Positions 60,091-64,000 of a DNA stretch of 64,000 bases are shown piece after piece. How positions within the stretch are numbered: the stretch's first letter is position 1; the number at the start of each line of letters is the position of its first letter. This DNA comes from Solirubrobacterales bacterium (GTDB lineage Bacteria; Actinomycetota; Thermoleophilia; Solirubrobacterales; 70-9). Location: the NCBI GenBank assembly GCA_017304845.1, contig JAFKLL010000016.1, forward strand, positions 24,599 through 88,598. Direction: 5' to 3'. Under the pieces are notes generated by a model, which saw nothing but the letters and a program-made list of their open reading frames with translations, did no database searches and was not told the origin of the DNA. The position numbers and the translations under genes are program-made.

Positions 60091-61818
60091 ATGGGCAGCG
60101 ACCGTTACAAGTGGATCGCCCTCTCGAACACCACCCTCGGGGTGCTGCTCGCGACCATCGACGCGTCGATCACGCTGATCGCGATGCCGGACATCTTCCG
60201 CGGCATCCAGCTCGACCCCCTCGCCCCGTCCAACAGCGGCTACCTGCTCTGGATGATCCTCGGCTTCCTGGTCGTCTCCAGCGTGCTGGTGGTCAGCCTG
60301 GGCCGCCTCGGCGACATGTTCGGCCGGGTCAAGATGTTCAACCTCGGCTTCGTCATCTACACCGCCGCCTCGCTGATGCTGACCATCGACTGGATGACCG
60401 GCCCGGCCGGGGCGACCTACCTGATCGCCTTCCGGGTGGTGCAGGGCGTCGGCGCCGCCTTCCTGATGGCCAACGCGGCGGCGATCATCACCGACGCCTT
60501 CCCCGCCGACCAACGCGGCATGGCGCTCGGCATCAACAACGTCGTCGCGGTCACCGGCATGTTCATCGGGCTGGTGCTCGGCGGCCTGCTCGCCCCGATC
60601 TCCTGGCGCATGGTCTTCCTGATCTCGGTCCCATTCGGCCTGTTCGGGACGGTCTGGTCGATCCTCAAGCTGGAGGAGCGCGGCACCCGCAAGGCCGCCC
60701 GGATCGACTGGGCCGGGAACGTGCTCTTCGCGCTCGGCCTGATCCTGGTCATGACCTCGGTCACCTACGGCATCCGGCCCTACGGCGACTCGCCGCTCGG
60801 CTGGGGCAATCCGCTCACCCTCGCCTTCCTCGGCACCGGCCTCGCCTGCCTGATCGGGTTCGTCGCCGTGGAAAGGCGCGTTCCCGACCCGATGTTCCGA
60901 CTCGACCTGTTCCGGATCCGTCCCTTCACCTTCGGCACCTTCTCGACCTTCCTCGCCGCGGTCGCCCGGGGCGGCCTGATGTTCATGCTGATCATCTGGC
61001 TGCAGGGGATATGGCTGCCGCTCCACGGCTACGACTTCGAGTCGACACCGCTCTGGGCCGGCATCTACATGCTGCCCCTGACCTTCGGGATCCTGCTGGC
61101 CGGGCCGGTCTCCGGCTACCTCTCCGACCGTTTCGGCGCCCGGCCCTTCGCCACCGGCGGCATGCTCGGCGCGGCACTCAGCTTCCTGCTCCTGATCATG
61201 CTGCCGATCGACTTCCCCTACCCCGCCTTCGCCTTCGTGCTGCTGCTGAACGGGATCTCGATGGGGATCTTCAGCTCACCGAACCGGGCCGGGGTGATGA
61301 ACAGCCTGCCGGCCGGTGACCGAGGCGCCGGCGGAGGCATGAACCAGACCTTCCAGAACTCCGCCCAGGTGCTCTCGATCGGGATCTTCTTCAGCCTGAT
61401 GGCGATCGGCCTGGCCGCCACCCTGCCCGAGGCCCTCAGCCAGGGCCTGCAGCAGCACGGGGTCGGAGCCGCGGCCGCCCAGCGGGCCTCGGACGCGCCG
61501 CCGATCTCGGTGCTGTTCGCCTCGTTCCTCGGCTACAACCCGGCCGAGCACCTGCTCGGCGCCCAGACCATCGCCGCGCTCCCGCCCCATGCGGCGGCGG
61601 TGATCGACGGCCGGGCCTTCTTCCCCAACCTGATCGCCGGGCCGTTCGAGGACGGCCTGCACAAGGCCTTCCTCTTCGCCGCCTTCGCCTGCCTGGCGGC
61701 GGCCGCCTCCTCCTGGTTCCGAGGCGGCCGTTACGTCGAGGCCGAGCAGGGAGAGGCAGCCCGCGGACTGCCTCTCCCCACCACCGCTTCCGGCAGCGGT
61801 CAGGTCCGGACTCGGTAG
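60091..61818 (+). CDS. MFS drug exporter, DHA2 (14-helix) family
   Basis: 575 residues with about 14 membrane helices. The DHA2 features include an acidic residue in the first helix (ATIDASITLIAMPDI), motif A in LGRLGDMFGRVKMFNLG, and motif C-like GMFIGLVLGGLLAP. It exchanges protons for toxic compounds. The ATG at 60091 has no ribosome binding site; TAGACT lies 7 nt upstream. It is divergent from a MarR gene. Its last 19 bp overlap the convergent propeller gene. Confidence 0.92.
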   Translation: MGSDRYKWIALSNTTLGVLLATIDASITLIAMPDIFRGIQLDPLAPSNSGYLLWMILGFLVVSSVLVVSLGRLGDMFGRVKMFNLGFVIYTAASLMLTIDWMTGPAGATYLIAFRVVQGVGAAFLMANAAAIITDAFPADQRGMALGINNVVAVTGMFIGLVLGGLLAPISWRMVFLISVPFGLFGTVWSILKLEERGTRKAARIDWAGNVLFALGLILVMTSVTYGIRPYGDSPLGWGNPLTLAFLGTGLACLIGFVAVERRVPDPMFRLDLFRIRPFTFGTFSTFLAAVARGGLMFMLIIWLQGIWLPLHGYDFESTPLWAGIYMLPLTFGILLAGPVSGYLSDRFGARPFATGGMLGAALSFLLLIMLPIDFPYPAFAFVLLLNGISMGIFSSPNRAGVMNSLPAGDRGAGGGMNQTFQNSAQVLSIGIFFSLMAIGLAATLPEALSQGLQQHGVGAAAAQRASDAPPISVLFASFLGYNPAEHLLGAQTIAALPPHAAAVIDGRAFFPNLIAGPFEDGLHKAFLFAAFACLAAAASSWFRGGRYVEAEQGEAARGLPLPTTASGSGQVRTR

Positions 61819-62819
61819 ACCGTCCCGGTCAGGTCCCCCATGTAGAGGAAGCCGCCGTGGTGGTTGGCCAGGAGCACCGGGGCGACGAAGCCGGTCACGA
61901 AGTCCCGGATCTTGGTGCCGCGCACATTGGTGGTCATGATCTCCGGGCCGACCGGGCCCTGCTTGGTGTGCAGGCCGTTGAACAGCGCCACGTAGAGCTT
62001 GCGTCCCTCGGCCGTGATCCCCATCGGCGAAGGCGAAGGCGACGGCTCGAGGACCAGGACCGGCGTGTCGAAGCGCTTGTTGCAGCGATCGAAGTTGGAC
62101 CAGTTGCAGCTCGGGAACCCGAAGTCGGATCCCTGGGTCGCCTTGACGATCAGATCCGGGGCCTTCGTGCCCTTCGGGGTGTCCTGGCCGAGGACCGAGA
62201 CGAACGGGCTGCGGATGCCCTTGGCGAAGGTCATCATCCACGGTTGGCGCAGGCCGGTCGCGACCGTCCTCAGCTTGCCGCCGCGCGGACTGATCGAGAC
62301 CACCGAGTTCGAGAAGGGCCGTTTGCTGGCCTTGCGGTCGAACTGCAGCGTGACCCCGGTGTAGAGCCGGCCGTCAGGGCCGAAGGCGAGGCCGGTGAAT
62401 CCGTTGAACCGCTTCGGGTTGAAGGCGATCAGGGTGCGTGAGCTGCGGAAGCCCTTGCCCGTCCAGCCGCTCAGGGCGACCAGCTTGGTCCCGTAGTTGA
62501 CGTAGAGGCTGCCGCCGCGCCAGGCGACGCCGAAGGCGTTCGACGGCGTCCGCGGAACCCGCTTCGCCTTCTTCGCCCCGGGGGCCACGTAGTACAGGCC
62601 TCCCTTGACCGGCCCCTCGGAACCACCCGAGATGAAGGCCGTCCGGCCCTTGAACGCGATCTGGGTCGGGACCGCGACCCCGGTCGCGAACACCTGGACC
62701 TCGTTGCCGTTGGCCGCCACCGGCAACGGCGGCCCCTCCGCGGCGCCTGCGCTCTGAGCCATCCCCGCCCATCCCAACACGGCGACCGCGGCCGCCAACA
62801 CTGCTGAAAGTCTCTTCAC
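61800..62819 (-). CDS. secreted sorbosone-dehydrogenase/SGL-like beta-propeller, copy A
   Basis: 339 residues. Signal peptide (about 1-26), then propeller blades with FNGFTGLAFGPDGRLYTG, GLRQPWMMTFAKGIRSPFVSVLGQD, and the C-terminal GGFLYMGDLTGTVYRVR. The GLRxPWxxxF and final DLTGTVYxV elements resemble the soluble glucose or sorbosone dehydrogenase propellers. Catalytic PQQ-site residues cannot be assigned by eye. It is clearly a paralog of the next upstream gene, aligned over the whole length. The start is GTG, with AAGGAAAAG somewhat far upstream. Confidence 0.83.
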   Translation of the reverse strand: MKRLSAVLAAAVAVLGWAGMAQSAGAAEGPPLPVAANGNEVQVFATGVAVPTQIAFKGRTAFISGGSEGPVKGGLYYVAPGAKKAKRVPRTPSNAFGVAWRGGSLYVNYGTKLVALSGWTGKGFRSSRTLIAFNPKRFNGFTGLAFGPDGRLYTGVTLQFDRKASKRPFSNSVVSISPRGGKLRTVATGLRQPWMMTFAKGIRSPFVSVLGQDTPKGTKAPDLIVKATQGSDFGFPSCNWSNFDRCNKRFDTPVLVLEPSPSPSPMGITAEGRKLYVALFNGLHTKQGPVGPEIMTTNVRGTKIRDFVTGFVAPVLLANHHGGFLYMGDLTGTVYRVRT

Positions 62820-62877
62820 TGTCGTCTCACTTTTCCTTCGATTAGGTCCAACCAGCCCACCCTAACCGCTGCAAGAC

Positions 62878-62920
62878 GAAGGGGCGGATGCCATCCCTGG
62901 AGATGGCATCCGCCCCCTTC
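62878..62920 (-). terminator. strong hairpin between the two paralogous propeller genes
   Basis: GGGGCGGATGCCATC (62881-62895) pairs perfectly over 15 bp with GATGGCATCCGCCCC (62902-62916), and flanking GAA/TTC extends it. On the minus strand a TTCGTCTTG tail follows. It would end the upstream paralog's transcript. Confidence 0.85.
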
Positions 62921-62963
62921 CTGGCCCCGGGACTGGGCCGGGACCGGGCCTGTCGACTCGCCT

Positions 62964-63995
62964 CTAACCGCGAACCTTGTAGATGGTTCCGGTCAGATCG
63001 CCGACGTAGACGAAGCCGCCATGGGTCGCCACCGAGAGCACCGGGGCGACGAAGCCGGTCAGGAACGGCGCAGTGCCGGTCCCGTCGGTCTTCAGCTTCA
63101 TCACCTGCGGGCCGGCCTCGGCGGTGCCGTTGAACAGGGCGACGTAGAGCTTCGAGCCGATCGCGCCGATGCCCATCGGCGACTGCTGGTTGAGCGAGTT
63201 CTTCGGGCCGGGCTGCGCCTCGAGGCGGACCAGCGGCTCGGTCTTGCCGTCGCAGGTCGTGATCGAGAGCCAGTCGCAGGCCGGGAATCCGAAGTCGGAG
63301 CCCTGGGCCGCCTTGACGATCAGGTCCGGGGCGCCGTTGTTCCGCGGCAGGTCAGGGCCGAGGACCGAGACGAACGGGTCACGGATGCCGGGGGCGAAGG
63401 TCAGCATCCAAGGCTGACGCAGGCCCTTGGCAACGACCTTCACGTCCTTGCCGGTCCGGCTCATCGAGAGGACCGAGTTGCCGTAGGGCGAGGGATCGGC
63501 GACGTGGTCGAACTTCTGGTTGAGGGAGACACCCCCGTAGAGCCGGCCGTTCGGGCCGAAGGCGAGGCCGCTGAGGCCGCTGAACTTCTTCGGGCCGGTG
63601 AAGATCCGCTTCGAGTTGCGGAAGCGGCGTCCGTCGAACTTCGAGTAGGCGATCACGTTGCGGCCCGAGCTCACGTAGACGCGACCGGACTTCGCGGCGA
63701 TGCCGAACACGCTCTTCGGGGTGCCGGGCACCTTGACCGCCTTCTTGGATCCGGGCCGGACGACGAAGACGCCACCCTTGAACGGTCCTTCGGCCGCGCC
63801 GGCGACGAAGGCGTTCTTGCCGGAGAAGGCGACCTGGGTGGGGATGCCGACCCCGGTCGCGAACCGCTTGACCTTGGCGCCGTTCGCTGCCTTGGGCAGC
63901 GGCGGCGGTCCGTCGGCGGCAGCGGCCGAGGCGGGGGCGACCAGGCCGGTGGTGAGGAGCGCGGCCAGAACGGCGCGGCGAATCGATTGCTTCAT
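62964..63995 (-). CDS. secreted sorbosone-dehydrogenase/SGL-like beta-propeller, copy B
   Basis: 343 residues. Signal peptide (about 1-27), then the same architecture as copy A: FATGVGIPTQVAFSGKNAFV, FSGLSGLAFGPNGRLYGG, GLRQPWMLTFAPGIRDPFVSVLGPD and the ending GGFVYVGDLTGTIYKVRG. The Cys pair (FPACDWLSITTC) matches that of copy A, suggesting a disulfide in the mature exported protein. The ATG is 5 bp from the window edge, so its regulatory region is outside. The tandem copies probably arose by duplication; no catalytic assignment is made. Confidence 0.83.
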   Translation of the reverse strand: MKQSIRRAVLAALLTTGLVAPASAAAADGPPPLPKAANGAKVKRFATGVGIPTQVAFSGKNAFVAGAAEGPFKGGVFVVRPGSKKAVKVPGTPKSVFGIAAKSGRVYVSSGRNVIAYSKFDGRRFRNSKRIFTGPKKFSGLSGLAFGPNGRLYGGVSLNQKFDHVADPSPYGNSVLSMSRTGKDVKVVAKGLRQPWMLTFAPGIRDPFVSVLGPDLPRNNGAPDLIVKAAQGSDFGFPACDWLSITTCDGKTEPLVRLEAQPGPKNSLNQQSPMGIGAIGSKLYVALFNGTAEAGPQVMKLKTDGTGTAPFLTGFVAPVLSVATHGGFVYVGDLTGTIYKVRG

Positions 63996-64000
63996 GGGTT

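Overview
The window comes from a high-GC actinobacterium. The HspR-type chaperone operon, inositol-phosphate synthase, an LpqY-SugABC-like transporter and the style of many secreted beta-propeller and basic-tail proteins suggest the class Thermoleophilia (Solirubrobacterales). That placement is inference from gene content, not a measured phylogeny. No transposase, integrase, CRISPR array, plasmid or phage module is visible. No gene-free stretch exceeds about 160 bases.

Layout. 1-3975 (-): an inositol-lipid cluster (Aur1/PAP2-like transferase, large membrane protein, CDP-alcohol phosphatidyltransferase, inositol-3-phosphate synthase cut by the window edge). 4045-7439 (+): PfkB kinase, endonuclease III, cytochrome c, secreted endo/exonuclease/phosphatase-fold protein. 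7500-14480 (+): dnaK-grpE-dnaJ-hspR, then clpB, both preceded by HAIR-like inverted repeats. 14589-22062: wall hydrolase with three domains, two flavin oxidoreductases, a sulfatase. 22160-25481 (+): GYD-domain gene, purD, purE, purB. 25538-31230: LysR regulator, A2-type cytochrome oxidase subunit I, thioredoxin-fold protein, GNAT enzyme, pentapeptide-repeat protein, secreted propeller. 31291-37055 (+): purC-purS-purQ-purL and an NhaA-DsbA fusion. 37127-45821: repeat-rich secreted protein, LpqY-SugABC-like sugar importer, membrane protein, ParB-fold protein, collagen/C1q-like protein. 45980-50826: purF, two small minus-strand genes, purN, purH. 50878-55722: secreted papain-like protein, tRNA-Lys, TPP-riboswitch-controlled thiO-thiSG, and thiE. 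55715-64000: membrane protein, secreted HAD phosphatase, lipoamide dehydrogenase, MarR/dienelactone hydrolase/MFS locus, two paralogous propellers.

How the genes work together. Ten purine-pathway genes lie in three blocks spread over 28 kb, which together supply most steps from PRPP to IMP and the adenylosuccinate lyase step. purM and purK are not in the window. The chaperone block is a self-regulated heat-shock unit. The thiamine genes form a divergent pair of units with one TPP riboswitch.

The strongest non-obvious signal is regulatory: about fifteen genes that lead transcription units have a TANNNT -10 hexamer only 6 to 9 nt before the start codon and no clear ribosome binding site. This suggests that leaderless mRNA is a major initiation mode here. 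I see no clear new defence or mobile system. The best candidates for new biology are the inositol-lipid operon, the leaderless promoter code, the diverged HAIR operators and several fused or orphan proteins.
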